64,000 nucleotides of DNA from Rachicladosporium sp. CCFEE 5018. Lineage: Eukaryota; Ascomycota; Dothideomycetes; Cladosporiales; Cladosporiaceae. Positions 10,701 through 21,861 of the stretch are shown piece by piece (positions within the stretch are counted from its first letter, which is position 1; each line of letters opens with the position of its first letter). The notes beneath the pieces were generated by a model. It was given only the letters and a program-made list of their open reading frames with translations. It had not been told where the DNA came from and did no database searches. The stretch spans positions 62,001 to 126,000 of the forward strand of contig KZ111188.1 in NCBI GenBank assembly GCA_002077045.2, written 5' to 3'. The position numbers and the translations under genes are program-made.

Positions 10701-11575
10701 TGTTAGGACTGACGTGTAGGACTTTATATCGAATGGGAAGAGGAAGTAACACTGCAGAAGAAAGCTTTTAGAGAAGGTGCTCAAACTGTCTTGTTCCGCG
10801 CCCTGGGCCGGACGTTGGAGACGCAACGTAGCATCTCACACCGCATGAGCGCTCGAAGCGTTGTTGCCTGGCTATAGACGCGACGTTCACATATCATACC
10901 AGAACCCGAGAAGTCAGCCGCAACGTAGTAGATTGAAGAACGAACGACATCCTTGGCGCGCATTGGCCCCTCCCCTGGCCTTCGTCTGTCATGTACCAAG
11001 ATTTTTCTCTCCTCGCGTCGCCATGATATACTATGAAATTGAGTGGGCAATGTTCAGCGTGCTGGCCTAGGTGCCGGTCAGCGTGCTTGTCTCACCAGAC
11101 TACACTGACCACGTGCGCACCGATATCTGCGATATCAGCTTCATCGCCGTCTACAGAAGCGGCACATACATGACAGCTTGACTAAACGTGCCTTTGCCCC
11201 CGAAGACTATGTCCATGCATACCGTTAGGCATAGCGCAGCATGCTGTATGATGTTCGAATCATGGCGCTGGGAAGTTATGGCGGTACGGCACTGCGAGTT
11301 CCATAAGGTACGTCGGTCAACTTGTGGAGAGGAAGATACATTCATTAGATTCGAGTAAACATATCACATTCTCCCGATCCACGGTCCGCCGAGTGTATAT
11401 TTGGAAGATCTTACTCTATTGAAAGCGGCATACAGAAGCCCGCGCAGACGCTGTTCACACCTCGTCAATGTCGTCCCTCATATTCATAGTCGCTTTAAAG
11501 TAACCATCGCACAAATCTCTGAACCAATAGCTACCAAGCCAGTCAGTCCAGTCACTCAGTCAGATGCGTACACAA
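10701..11575. other. intergenic, no gene seen
   Basis: About 870 bases between the ceramidase start and the asparagine-synthetase relic. Short open frames only, no domain recognised. Confidence 0.45.
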
Positions 11576-12990
11576 CGTTCATCACCTTTCCAAAGTATCC
11601 GGTGTTCCGACTGGCCACCGATCAGCCCTCGCATTGTACTCCGCGGGCAGCACTCTCCTCTTGGCTTCCATGTGCAAAGCTTCAATCCACATATCGTTGT
11701 CGAGCGGGTCGAGTAGTGATCCGGTTTCCCAGTCGACACCAGCTGGTATATGGTGGCGCCCGTACTCCTCACTTGGCTCTTGCAAGGCGCAGCGCAGCGT
11801 CGTAGCCTCATCGTAAGGCAAGTGGCTCGTATCGCGACTCGTCCGCAGCGAGCACATGAGATCCAGCATCTAGCATGGCTGTCAGTCTAGCGACCTTGCG
11901 TCGTGACTTGGAGTGAAGTGGCTGACTTCAGTGTCCGCAAACGGCATACGGCATTCGACTCCCCATGCCATGGCAGTCTTATGTATCTGTGCATGATCGA
12001 GAAGCCGCAAGTTCTGCCCGCGTGTCGTATCGCTTGTCGGTAAGTTCCCATCCTTCGACTCAAGCCTGCCGGCGAGAATATCGTGCACTCCGCCGCTTCC
12101 GAGTCCTGTCATGATCATCTTCGTCCCTGTAGCCTTGATCTTCCGAGCGAGTAGAAACATTGGCACTGCAGCCGAGACTGCCTCCTGATCGAAGGTCTCC
12201 AGATGGTAGATCGTATCGCACACTGCATCCAGGCCCTCTTGTGCAGTGAGATCATATGTCGTGTGCTGGGTTCGTAGGTGTCTTGCGACGCTCTCGATGG
12301 GAAACGACATTAGCGTATCCCTCAGCTTGAGCGAGAAACTTCTGACTTTGGTGGTCGGATCCTTCGCCTTACATTCTCCGACTGCAATCGACGCAACGAG
12401 ACTTTATCTTATGCAGCTCAATAGTACCAACCCCCATGGAGCGCCGCATACGAGGCGTAACGCAACGGCATGTGTAAGACGGGCGCGAATGAAGCTGAGG
12501 ATTTGCCCTTCCCCGACATCGAGAGCTCGCGGCAGCTGTGTCGAGTGATAGTTCATTCTTCTTGGTGAACCGTGCGATTGCGATTGATACATCGAGCCGG
12601 AAGGGAAGGCGATGACCTCTTGACAGAAAGGCTTGAGAGCTTTCCGCTCCGATGCAAAGTAGACAAGGTCTGGCGTGGCGCGTGCCCGCCCTTGGAACAG
12701 CGATGTGATGCCGACGCGATCTCGAGCCGCGAGCAGAAGATCTTTGCTGGCGTCATACAGTATGAGGGAGAATGCGCCATCAAGCGCTTCGAGCATGGCA
12801 GGGCCTTGCGATTGATACTGGCCAAATCTAAGTGGAGATGCGAGCGGAGAGCGTTGGTCGACCTACCAGTTGAAGCAACCTGTCAGCTTCCAATGCTTCA
12901 TCACTGCGTTCTGAGCGAGCTCCAAGGTCTATGTGGGCAGATATCTGGCCGTCAAAGATCAGGGCGAAATTGGCAGCTTCGCTGAACAAT
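11576..12990 (-). pseudogene. asparagine synthetase (AsnB-type) relic
   Basis: Collinear but broken resemblance to glutamine-hydrolysing asparagine synthetase. Around 12990-12870 is a glutaminase-domain piece (NFALIFDGQISAHIDLG), then 12796-12430 (LDGAFSLILYDASKDLLLAA, LVYFASERKALKPFC). The frame ends at GLVLLSCIR followed by a stop exactly where the ATP-pyrophosphatase loop SGGLDS should be; about 25 nt on, another frame resumes with SLVASIA. 12310-11882 carries the synthetase domain (TIYHLETFDQEAV, PMFLLARKIKATGTKM, KTAMAWGVECRMPF), and 11869-11580 a tail ending in DRWPVGTPDTLERYF. No N-terminal MCGI catalytic Cys is visible. Loss of the nucleotide loop, several stops and frame changes make a functional enzyme unlikely. 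Confidence 0.75.
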
Positions 12991-13983
12991 GGTTGGGCTG
13001 TATTTGCTGTGTAACGTCAGCACTACAAATGCTGCGGGAGACCTCAGGTGATCTGTGCACGTTGCCCTGTCAAGTCCAGTCTCTCGAGGGCCATCACTAG
13101 TGTGCTGTCAATTCCATATTATCTCAGCTGTCGTTGCGGGCAGTACCAATTTTCGGACTCGAGAAGACTCCACCTTGAGCGTTTTCTTGTTAGCTTCAAA
13201 TCACGGTAGATACGTGATGAGGTTACTGACCCCAGTCCGGGCCCCGATGGCGAAGACTATGGTTTCCGATCCGTCAGCTCATGAAAGTCGTACTGTTCTG
13301 CCATCCACCACCTACAATCTGGATGCTCTGATCACCTGGCTACGCATTTGATCAGCGCCATCCTAATCCCGTACGTTAGAATAGTGATGAGGCGTTCATG
13401 ATCGTGCTGCAGACCCCATGGCATGCAAGGATCCCGCACATGTTGAGCGCGACTGTACTTGATTTCAACGTTGCGATGGTAAGAGGCCCGAGAATGGGCA
13501 TATACTTCGTGGCCCAAAGTCGAGTGGCTCCCATCGTAGCTATATGTGCTCTCTCGGCGTTCAGCCTCATTGCCAGAGCATCTCTGCTGTTGATTGCGAC
13601 ATCACCTGCCCACCACCCGCAGCCTTGCATGATGCATGCGACGTGGAACCAGTAGTCGCTCACAATGCCAGCTGCTCCTGATCAGGCTGAGTTTGGCCGA
13701 CCATCGTCGGGACTGATTCGACAGCAATACGGTCGATGGGATCCGGAGACAAGCCTCCGGGTGGAGTGCACGTTGATGTGGCTTTCCGAGCTGCGCATAC
13801 GTCCGGGAAGTCTTCGATCTTTTCGTCAGCGTGGTTTCAAGATCGATGAGCGACATAAGAGCTGTAGCGTCGATGTCGACCACGGCTTTGTAAAATGACT
13901 TTTGCATCTATCAGTAATCTCTGTATATCCTTAGATCAGATACCTACAACCTCTCAATTCACTCCCCTCGCACCCTCAACCCT
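12991..13983. other. intergenic, no gene seen
   Basis: About 1 kb upstream of the asparagine-synthetase relic and downstream of ATP sulfurylase. Open frames here match no family I recognise. Confidence 0.4.
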
Positions 13984-15814
13984 CTACAACTGATCCAACA
14001 AACCCTCCGCCTCCAAAAGCAGCACAATCTGATGCACCGCCGTCCTCACGCTATCCTTGCTCAAATCCACTCTAAGCTTAACCTCCTTATCCCCCGGAAC
14101 CTCATACGGATCATCAATCCCCGTGAAGCCCTTCACCCTGCCCTCTCTCGCCGCCTTGTACACCCCTCTGCGATCAGTCTTCTCACAGTACTCTAGCGGC
14201 GTAGCCACATGAATAAGATAGAACGACCCGTGCTTCTCGACGATCTCTTTCGCCTGCAGACGAGCCTTTTCGAATGGTGCGATCGGGGCTGCGATAACGG
14301 CGGCGCCGGCTTTGGTAAGCTCTGAGGCGACGAAGCCGATGCGCGCGATGTTTTTGTTGCGGTCTTCTTGGCTGAAGCCGAGCTCGGAGGAGAGCTCGCT
14401 GCGGACTGTTTCGCCTAGGAGAAGAGAGACGGAGCGGCCGCCTTGCTGGTTTAGGGTTACGTTTAGGGCGCGCGCGATGGCGTCTTTGCCGGAATTTGTG
14501 TAGCCTGTCAGGAAGATGGTGAAGCCTTGCTTGTTTCGCGCTGGGTGCGATTCGCGGAGCACCTTGACGACTTCGCCGTAGGAGAACCATTCGGGGATAT
14601 CTCCGCCTGTTCGTAGACGGCGACGGAGCTCGGTGCCGGAGATGTTCAGCGTACGGACGTCTTTGGGGACTTCGTCGACGGGCTTGTACTCATCGGAATC
14701 AGGGAGATAGGTCATCATCTGGAAGGGCACGACTTCAATCCCGAGCTCATCACGGTACTTCTCCACTGCGTACTGAGCATCGTAAGGACCATAGAAGTCC
14801 TGTCCTTTGCTGTTGCTTCCTGGGCCCGCGTGGTCGCGGCCGACGATGAAGTGCGTAGCGCCGTGGTTCTTGCGGATGATGGCGTGCCAGATTGCTTCGC
14901 GAGGACCGCCCATGCGCATTGCCAGGGGCAGCAGACCCAGAACTGCCATACCGTTCGGGTAGCGAGGGAGGAGAGCCTGGTACACGCGGACGCGAGTGAA
15001 GTGGTCGATGTCGCCTGGTTTCGTCATGCCTACCACAGGATGAATCAGGACGTTTGCCTGGCGTTGCCGGGCGGCGCGGACTGTGAGCTCGCGATGGGCG
15101 CGGTGCATGGGGTTGCGGGTTTGGAAAGCCACAACACGCGACCAGCCGAGTTTGTCGAAGTGCAGACGCAGCTCCGCCGGGGTGTAGCGCAGAGCCACGT
15201 AGTCGTAGTGCATGAGTCGGTCGATGGCTTCGATCTTGCCACCCACGTAAAGCTCTCCAGCAGTCTCCATGAGGTACTTGATCGCTGGGTGTTCTGGGTC
15301 GCCGCCGAAGACTTCCTTGGCTTCTCTTTGCTTGTCTGGGGTGTAGACATCGTCGACTGTGAGGATGCCCAGATTGCGGTCGTCGCGGGAGTCGCGGAGT
15401 GTGACACGAGTGCCAGCCTTGAGACCTAGATTCTTGACCTCATCTTTGCTCAAGTCGAGATTGATGGGCATGGAGAAGAGGTTCCCATCTGCCAGTCTGT
15501 TCTCTGCAACGACACTACACCTCGTCAGCGCTGGTCTGACCGAAGGTACTCATCCAAGCTCACCCATTGTAATCCTTCTCGTTCATGAAGCCCTCGAGGG
15601 GTGAGAAGCCACCGCTGAGGATCAGCTCGAGATCGCATAGCTGTCTGTCGTTGAGCACCACTGCTGGGAGTGTCTCTGCTTCGGCGGCGAGTTCCTTTCG
15701 TCGTGGGGCATCGCGAGCAATGAGATCCTTGAGCTCTCCGCCTGAGTGAATATTGTCAGCATGGCTCTCGTGTCGAAGTGGGATCTACGACATACCATGA
15801 GGTGGGTTCGCCAT
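13984..15814 (-). CDS. MET3: ATP sulfurylase with C-terminal APS-kinase-like regulatory domain
   Basis: Exons 15796..15814, 15564..15741, 13984..15514 (575 aa, the usual length of the fungal enzyme). First step of sulfate assimilation: ATP + sulfate to adenosine phosphosulfate + PPi. The joined N-terminus reads MANPPHGGELKDLI. Catalytic signatures: QTRNP with HRAH (about residues 197-206) and GRDHAGPG (about 291-298). The C-terminal about 180 residues resemble APS kinase but the P-loop is degenerate (GYTNSGKDAI), as in the PAPS-binding allosteric domain of Penicillium/Aspergillus ATP sulfurylase; it is therefore expected to be regulated by PAPS rather than to act as a kinase. The 19-nt first exon has donor GTATGT; intron 2 has donor GTGAGC. 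PAPS reductase is the next gene upstream on the same strand, about 770 bp away. Confidence 0.96.
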
Positions 15815-16588
15815 GTTCGCTTCGGTCAACGGTCAATTCAAGTCAGTGCACAGTGGTGGTTGTCGTACAGATCAAATATCGCAAAAAACTAAAGACCAAA
15901 CAGACTATTGCTGACACGGATCTACCTAACACAAATAAGATCTACGGGACCCCAACAATCATATGTCTTCAAAAGTCCTGCAACGGCAGCTCCTACAGCT
16001 GCCGCGTCGTCGCGAGAAAAATTGATTAAGTTTGACGTACCTGCAGCTGTATGGCTGAGACTTCTTGCCGATGACGGAGACTCGCGTTGGAGTCGCTAGA
16101 AGACGACGACAATATTCATTCTCGTCTTGACTACGTTCATCGTACCTTGAATCGAATTAGATGTCTACCGTGAGAACGATCAATCAAGCTGCTCATGAAG
16201 AGTTCTTCGATCGTGCCCCCACAAGGTGTAGATTCGAACTTGTTACACATGTTTGAGGTCGATGGCGTGCTTCGCCCAAGTGCTTGGCTGCTACTGGGCT
16301 GACGCAAGCAGATTCGAGGTTACGAATGATGCAACCCAGGTACGTGTGAAGCCATGAATAGTGATTCAGATTGTTTTTGGTCTTTCTGCTAGTCTACGAT
16401 ATGTCTCTGACATACATTGCCTGCGATGCAGCTTTTCTTGCGATCCAATCGGAAACGCTCTGCCGTTCATCGCCACCCACATCCCGCTCATAAAAGTCAT
16501 ACCATGCCCCCAACGCCGATGCTAAAACAGCAAATCACACTTCTCACTCCCTCTTCTCGTTCCCCCGTCCAACCCTCCACGACCATTG
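15815..16588. other. spacer between PAPS reductase and ATP sulfurylase
   Basis: About 770 bases holding the promoter of ATP sulfurylase and the 3' region of PAPS reductase. No gene seen. Sulfur-regulator (bZIP MetR/Cys3) sites are expected here from biology but I did not identify one with confidence. Confidence 0.4.
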
Positions 16589-17494
16589 TTACGACGCAAC
16601 AGCACTAATATTCAACCCCTTACTTATCGCCTCACTCAGCTCCCTCTGCCTCTGCTCCTCCTGCTCCTGCAGAAACATCGCATACCTCGACCTTTTGTTA
16701 TGAATTCCACACTCTGTCTTACCCTTGCCCTTCCATCGCCCCGCCCGCTCATCCTCCGAATCAGTGACAGGCTGCGTGGAGTGCCAGTCGCCTACACTCC
16801 TGTACCCCTGATCCAGCAGATCGTTCGTGGGCACGTCGTGCTCCTTGATGTAAGCTTGGACTTGCTTGAAGGACCAGTTCGCGAGCGGGTTGAGCTTGAT
16901 GAGACCGGCGTCGTCGACTTCGACAATGTCGATATCGCCGCGCTTGCCGCCTTGGGTTTTCCGTCGGCCGGTCAGCACGGCTTTGACGTCTAGTTCGCGG
17001 TATGCGCGTTGGGCAGGCTCGACTTTGGCAAGGAAGTCGTAGCGCTCATCATCTGTTTCCCACAACTTCTCCCCGAATTTCGTCTCGAAATCTGCCGTCG
17101 TCTCGCAGCCCTGGGGTTTGTAGATGTGCAACTTCAGCTGCGGGTAGCGTTGCTTGACTTTCTCAACGAGATCCATGGTTTGCGGAAAGTGGTACAGCGT
17201 GTCGAGGAATATGCATTCAATATCCGGGTTGATGGGAAAGTCGATGTTGGCTACCATGTCCATGATCGCCAGGCCTGTAAGCCCGAAGGCTGACGTCTGG
17301 TAGAGTTGGGGGAAGGACGTGAGGCACCATTTGAGGACTTCTTGGGGCTCGAGGCGGTTCAGCTGGGCGTTTACGAATTTGAGGTGAGGGCGGGTGAAAT
17401 AGACGTCTGGGAGCGAAGCGGTAGAGGAACCACTTGCGTAGCCTGACTCTGCGCCATCGCGGTCGGAGGAGCTGGAGCGTTGGCGGAAAGCCAT
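16589..17494 (-). CDS. MET16: PAPS reductase (phosphoadenylyl-sulfate reductase, thioredoxin)
   Basis: Intronless, 301 aa from ATG 17494. It reduces PAPS to sulfite with thioredoxin in the cytosol. Diagnostic features: SAFGLTGLAIMDM near residue 70, FLDTLYHFPQT near 100 (the PAPS-reductase version of the PP-loop region), VLTGRRKTQGG near 180, and the catalytic KTECGIH motif at about residues 259-265 with Cys262. The sequence after it ends in a helical Gln/Glu-rich tail. The N-terminal about 30 residues are Ser-rich and unconserved. Neighbouring ATP sulfurylase supplies the pathway's first step and siroheme synthase (1.4-3.1 kb) the cofactor of the next enzyme, sulfite reductase. All three are minus strand. 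Confidence 0.95.
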   Translation of the reverse strand: MAFRQRSSSSDRDGAESGYASGSSTASLPDVYFTRPHLKFVNAQLNRLEPQEVLKWCLTSFPQLYQTSAFGLTGLAIMDMVANIDFPINPDIECIFLDTLYHFPQTMDLVEKVKQRYPQLKLHIYKPQGCETTADFETKFGEKLWETDDERYDFLAKVEPAQRAYRELDVKAVLTGRRKTQGGKRGDIDIVEVDDAGLIKLNPLANWSFKQVQAYIKEHDVPTNDLLDQGYRSVGDWHSTQPVTDSEDERAGRWKGKGKTECGIHNKRSRYAMFLQEQEEQRQRELSEAISKGLNISAVAS

Positions 17495-18554
17495 TGTATG
17501 AGAAGTAGTGGGAGGGAATGCCAGAGGTTTTATTTTGGCGGGTGGCGAGGACGCTGAACTTGATATGACACCGCGACTGAACGTGAGAATCGCACACGAA
17601 GGAAACAGTGTAGCCTACCAGGTGTGTGTCAAGAAGGACAGAGAGCAGCACTACTTGCCTATATCCAGCGTGACATCTCCGCCGGCCACGGCTCAACCAG
17701 CGCGCACGCCATTCTGTGCCTACCGCGTCCCACTTGATTTCAAAGAATCTAGAGGGGTACGTCAATTTTCGTCGATTGCGTGCTCGCCCAAAGCGGACAA
17801 AGAAGTCGGGCGGGTCGGTCCATGCTGAGATTGGCGAATGAGAGGGCTTGTGGCGGATTCGCCCTGGAATGATTCTCTGCGTCGGTCTGACGGGTTGGTG
17901 ATGGTCGAGATCTCGTCACGGAAGGTGCGTGCAGATGTGTGCCTTGCATGCTGGGCAGATGATTGGAGGCTGTGCGACCGTGAGTAATCTGGAGATTCCT
18001 AAGCATCTTTTGATGTGCTGGAAAGTGCCATTCATGGCTTGATTACAGATTTCGCCTTCCAACTACCTCTTTCCTAGCCATCGCTGACATAAACTCATTT
18101 GACGTTGATGCAGCACCGTGGACTACCAAAGCCAATGGCTCCACATGTGCAAATTGCTGATCTGTTGGCCTCGGAAGTGCCGCTTCGATTGCCTTCATAC
18201 AGCGCCGTGGGGAAAAGCGCGTCTCGGCAATCATTCATCGGTCTGATCGGGCTGTTTCGTACTGCACCAAGCGCTTAGCCGTTTGGTTGCGACCCAGGAA
18301 ATCACTATGGTTTGCAATAGTGTCAGTAACCAACGTATCAACCATTTCGTATGCTATGTGCCAGGTGAGGTCTACCTACGTGTGTCTCACCGCATGCGAT
18401 CCTCTTTGTGCTGCCCCTCGTGCCTGCCCCGCATCGCGGATGCCTCAGCCCTATCAGGGTTCTCACACGTGAATAGTGGGGCAGAAAACATGTCTTCCCA
18501 AAGCTCCACGTGACAAACCATCGCATCTCTCATGGCACCCTGAACTAGTACATC
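17495..18554. other. intergenic, divergent promoter region
   Basis: About 1.06 kb between the divergently transcribed PAPS reductase (minus) and PDCD5 homologue (plus). No gene or repeat recognised. Confidence 0.45.
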
Positions 18555-19014
18555 ATGCCAGACGCCGATCTCGAAGCCATCCGCGCCGCGCGCCGGCAAC
18601 AACTTCAAGAGCAGGGCGGTGGCTCTGGCGGACAAGGTGACCAAGAAGACGAGAAACAGTACATTGCTTTCCATCGTGCCTTACCGCATTCAACGTAGCT
18701 AACGCAAGCTACTTCGCAGACAGCAAGAACAACAAGTCCGCTCCTCCATCCTCGCGCAAATCCTCACCCCCGCCGCCTCAGACCGCATCAATCGCATCCG
18801 CCTCGTGAAAGCCTCCCGCGCCGAAGACGTCGAGACACGGCTCATAACTCTCGCCCGGTCGGGGCAGCTGCGGCAGAAAGTCGATGAGGAGCAGTTGAAG
18901 CAGATTCTGGAGGCCGTGAGTGAGGCGCAGGAGGAGAGGGAGAAGGTCGTTGTGCATCGACGGAAGGGGGGTTGGGATGAGGACGATCTGGATGATTTGT
19001 TGGGTGATATTTGA
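18555..19014 (+). CDS. PDCD5 / Tfar19 family DNA-binding protein
   Basis: Exons 18555..18658 and 18720..19014 (132 aa); intron 61 nt, donor GTACAT, branch AGCTAAC, acceptor CGCAG. The protein begins MPDADLEAIRAARRQQLQEQ, has a Gly/Gln linker, then the conserved helical core (SSILAQILTPAASDRINRIR, then LVKASRAEDVETRLITLARS and QKVDEEQLKQIL) and ends in an acidic tail DEDDLDDLLGDI. This is the complete eukaryotic/archaeal PDCD5 layout (yeast Ymr074c). In animals it is linked to apoptosis and the TRiC/p53 pathways; the fungal role is poorly defined. Confidence 0.95.
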
Positions 19015-19425
19015 GCTTAGATGAAAGGGCAGGAAAGCATGTTGGCATAGGGACATAGTTCCAGTTACCGCGGATGCTGGCACGGCGCTGGGGGAGGACG
19101 CAGCAGCATCTGCTTGGACTTCAGATGCTGCGAAGGGCTTGTGAACAGGACAGCCATGCGAGGCAGTGCGGCTGCAACATACCCAGAAGGAACGGCTGGG
19201 TGGGCGTAGTCGTACTGCACAACGCCGCGTGAGATCACGCCGGGATAGCCGTAAGTGCAGTCTGTCGGTGGAGTCGACAGAAAGAATACTCGCGTAGAGA
19301 GGAGCCATAGGCTCGCAGCACTGAGCAGAGACTTGACTTTTGGCTCTTTAAGACACCTCGCTATGCATTCTCACCCTCATTTTGCCTCCCGGCCCGTGCC
19401 CCCCATACACAACCCATTTTTCCAT
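19015..19425. other. intergenic between convergent genes
   Basis: 411 bases between the 3' ends of the PDCD5 homologue and the twin-CX9C gene. No coding signal. Confidence 0.5.
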
Positions 19426-19949
19426 CTAATACTGGCTCGCCGCACTCTGACACGCCTTCAACTGATCCAAATACCACCCACAAATCGTCAGGTTCCCCTG
19501 GTTGTCATCCATGCACCGCTTGAAGTTATTCACATCGTTTGCGCACACGGCCTGTGATTGGAACTGGCTGTTCATCATCGTGTTGCCCTGCTGGTCTTGC
19601 GCTACGGCCTGATCCATGGGCGCCGACTCAGCGGCGTGCGAGGAGCCGCCGCCGAAGAAGCCGGAGACCATGTGGCCGATGGAGGAGCCGACTGCGACGC
19701 CGCTGTTGAAAGTCATTAATCAAGTGTACACGCTTGAATACTAGTGGTGGCAACGCACGCAGCTGTGGAAGCGATGTTGGACATCATTCCGCCGCCCTGC
19801 TGGGCTGGCGGTGCCTGGGCGCCACGCTGAGCTTGGCCTGGTGCTGCGGCCGTGCTGGCGGAGCGGGTTTGTTGCTGGGGTGGTGGCGCTGGGCGGGCGG
19901 GGGCTGCTGTTGGGCGCCTGGGGGCGGGACCGCGGGATTGGCGAGGCAT
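19426..19949 (-). CDS. MIX17: CHCH-domain mitochondrial protein (Mix17 / CHCHD2-CHCHD10 family)
   Basis: Exons 19759..19949 and 19426..19702 (155 aa), intron 56 nt (donor GTGCGT, acceptor ACAG). The N-terminal 50 residues are Pro/Ala/Gln/Arg-rich with no acids, a mitochondrial targeting-like region. The middle has the family's glycine-rich hydrophobic segment (AGVAVGSSIGHMVSGFFGGG), restored by the splice. The C-terminus carries a twin CX9C motif: C-ANDVNNFKR-C and C-GWYLDQLKA-C. Proteins of this family are oxidised by Mia40 in the intermembrane space. The gene shares a 269-bp divergent promoter with the Rrp47 homologue. Confidence 0.94.
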
Positions 19950-20218
19950 CTTGAGCGTGTGTAGAGTGTTGACTTGACGAAGGGCTGTGGCAGGTGCTGG
20001 ATTCGAGTGATGGTAGTAGACTGAGCAGTCGCTGTCGACGCGGCATGAAGCTCATGTTCAAACGGAGGTTCTGATTGGCCGACGATCCGAAGTCTCCGGT
20101 CGTGACTTCCTTATCAGATCAAGATGTCGTTATCAAAGTACGATCTTTGTGCATATCACATCACAGCATTCGTTACATTCGACTGTTTTTCGATTATCGC
20201 TACATCACTAGATGTGCC

Positions 20219-20986
20219 ATGGACACCATCTCCCCCCTTCTCGAAGATCTTACATCCTCGATCGACGATCTCGAATCCGCTCTCCTTCCCCTTCTCACGA
20301 CTCCAACATCCACCCTCTCCTCCAAACTCCCACTTCTCGACAAAGCCAAACTCCACGTCCTCACGACTTACGCCCTAGACTCCCTTCTCTTCTCCCTCCT
20401 GAAAGTGAACGGCACAGACACAAAGACCCATCCAATCTCAACCGAGATCGCGCGAGTGAAGAGCTATTTCGGCAAAATCTCTGAGGTGGAGAAAGGGCCA
20501 GAGGAGCGGAGATTAGTCGTCGATCGGGAGGCAGCGGGACGATTTGTGAGAGCGGGACTGGCGGGGAATGATGCAAAGGGCGTGAAGAGGGGTGTGGACG
20601 GCGTGGCGAAGCATTTGAAGTTCAACGATCAGGGCACGGTGGCAGTAGCGAAAGCTACAGATCTGGAGAGCTCAGATGAGGAGACTCCGGGAACGGGTGG
20701 TAAGGGCAAGGTGGATAAGAAGGCGGCAAAGCGGAAGCGGAGGCTGGAGGGCAAAATGGCGAAGCAGAGTCCCGTTGAAGGGGTGGAGGAGAGTGGGACT
20801 TCGGTGCTGTCAACGGGCACGAGCACACCTGCACTGTTGCCGGGGCTGGGTGCGATACGAGACCAATCCGTGACGGAAGCCACGTTACAGACGGAGGAGG
20901 GATCCGCAAAGAAAAAGAAGAAGCGGAAGACGAGGGCGGAGATGCAGGAAAAGGGCGAAGACGAGATCTTGAGGGAGATGTTGTGA
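20219..20986 (+). CDS. LRP1: nuclear exosome cofactor Rrp47/Lrp1 (C1D/Sas10 family)
   Basis: Intronless, 255 aa from ATG 20219 (MDTISPLLEDL). The frame is open upstream to a TTG at 20075, but the family starts at this Met. The N-terminal about 110 residues form the Sas10/C1D domain (LEDLTSSIDDLESALLPLL, then DKAKLHVLTTYALDSLLFSL and the LKVNGTDTKTHPISTEIARV segment), which binds Rrp6. A basic, Ser/Glu-rich C-terminal half follows with KKAAKRKRRL and AKKKKKRKTR, the lysine-rich RNA-binding tail typical of Rrp47. It acts in nuclear 3'-end processing of rRNA, snRNA and snoRNA. Confidence 0.9.
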   Translation: MDTISPLLEDLTSSIDDLESALLPLLTTPTSTLSSKLPLLDKAKLHVLTTYALDSLLFSLLKVNGTDTKTHPISTEIARVKSYFGKISEVEKGPEERRLVVDREAAGRFVRAGLAGNDAKGVKRGVDGVAKHLKFNDQGTVAVAKATDLESSDEETPGTGGKGKVDKKAAKRKRRLEGKMAKQSPVEGVEESGTSVLSTGTSTPALLPGLGAIRDQSVTEATLQTEEGSAKKKKKRKTRAEMQEKGEDEILREML

Positions 20987-21120
20987 TGGTACGAGAACGA
21001 GTCTGATTGCTAATGATACCCATATGCTGCTATACGCTGGACTGACGCGAAGTTGTCGCTACACTTACCTTCGCTTGTATTCTGACTTACCTCTATCGGG
21101 TAGGCTGCCCAGCAGCCTGC

Positions 21121-21501
21121 TCAGTGGCTCTCAGTATGCGCCCAGATACACCCTCCCTGCGCGTTCTTGCTCAGTCCGAAACCCTTCTTGTCGCCCTTCG
21201 CACAGGCTGCGTAGAAGAACAGGTAACAGTAGTCCTTTGGCATGGTATGGCTCAGCCCTGGCTGGCAGCTATGCGTGGAGAGGAAAACATGTGCTCCTAC
21301 ACCATTACCTTTGTTTATCACGCCGCGCGAGGCGTAGGAGGAGGTGTAGTCGAAGTCGCCATGTCCGCAGAAGGTCTGAATGGCGTTGTAGGTTCCGGAT
21401 TGGGTGTTTGCGGATTTGCGCTGGCAGATTGCTTGGTATGAGGCGGGCTTGGCTGCTGTGAGGGCTGCGAGGCCGAGGAGGAAGGTGGGGAGGACGTACA
21501 T
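21121..21501 (-). CDS. small secreted protein with six cysteines
   Basis: 126 aa from ATG 21501 (MYVLPTFLLGLAALTAAKPA), a good signal peptide with a cleavage-like AKP. The frame is open upstream of this Met, but that part is Pro/Ser-rich and looks like untranslated leader. The mature protein of about 109 residues has six cysteines (contexts ICQ, FCG, SCQ, YCY, ACA, GCI), an even number that could form three disulfides, and many Gly/Ser/Thr/Tyr residues. Size and composition fit small secreted (effector-like) proteins of plant- or surface-associated fungi. No family recognised, so function is open. Confidence 0.7.
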   Translation of the reverse strand: MYVLPTFLLGLAALTAAKPASYQAICQRKSANTQSGTYNAIQTFCGHGDFDYTSSYASRGVINKGNGVGAHVFLSTHSCQPGLSHTMPKDYCYLFFYAACAKGDKKGFGLSKNAQGGCIWAHTESH

Positions 21502-21861
21502 GCTGGGGTTGTGGGTGACGGAGCCGGTCTGTCTGGTGGTTGGGGAGATGGAAGGAAAGGGATGTTTGGGTGCTTGTGGTGTGTGTAGGGGAACGAGTCG
21601 CGCTGGAAGGGGGACAGACTGTGGTTGGAGTACACGAGGGATGACTGAGCGGGAGAGGAGGATAAAGGGGACAATGGGGGGAGATGAAAGGGCTTGTTCT
21701 GGAGGTGTGGGCGGACAAAGAAGAGCGCACATGTTGTGTATGAAGGTCGAATGGACAAAGACCTTCCTCGGCTCCTCGAAGTCTTACGGGCTAGGGATTA
21801 TACAAACTGTGCCAGAGCTGTTTGCGCCCTGGCCTATGGATCGTTGGTCGGATAGATGTCC
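21502..21861. other. intergenic, leader of the secreted protein gene
   Basis: 360 bases between the secreted protein start and the SET protein 3' end. The open frame on the minus strand over 21502-21732 is Pro/Ser-rich and is read as 5' leader. Confidence 0.4.

Noticed and set aside
14830..15429. 199-codon plus-strand frame antisense to ATP sulfurylase
   Set aside because: Long only because of codon bias of the real gene on the other strand; no domain.
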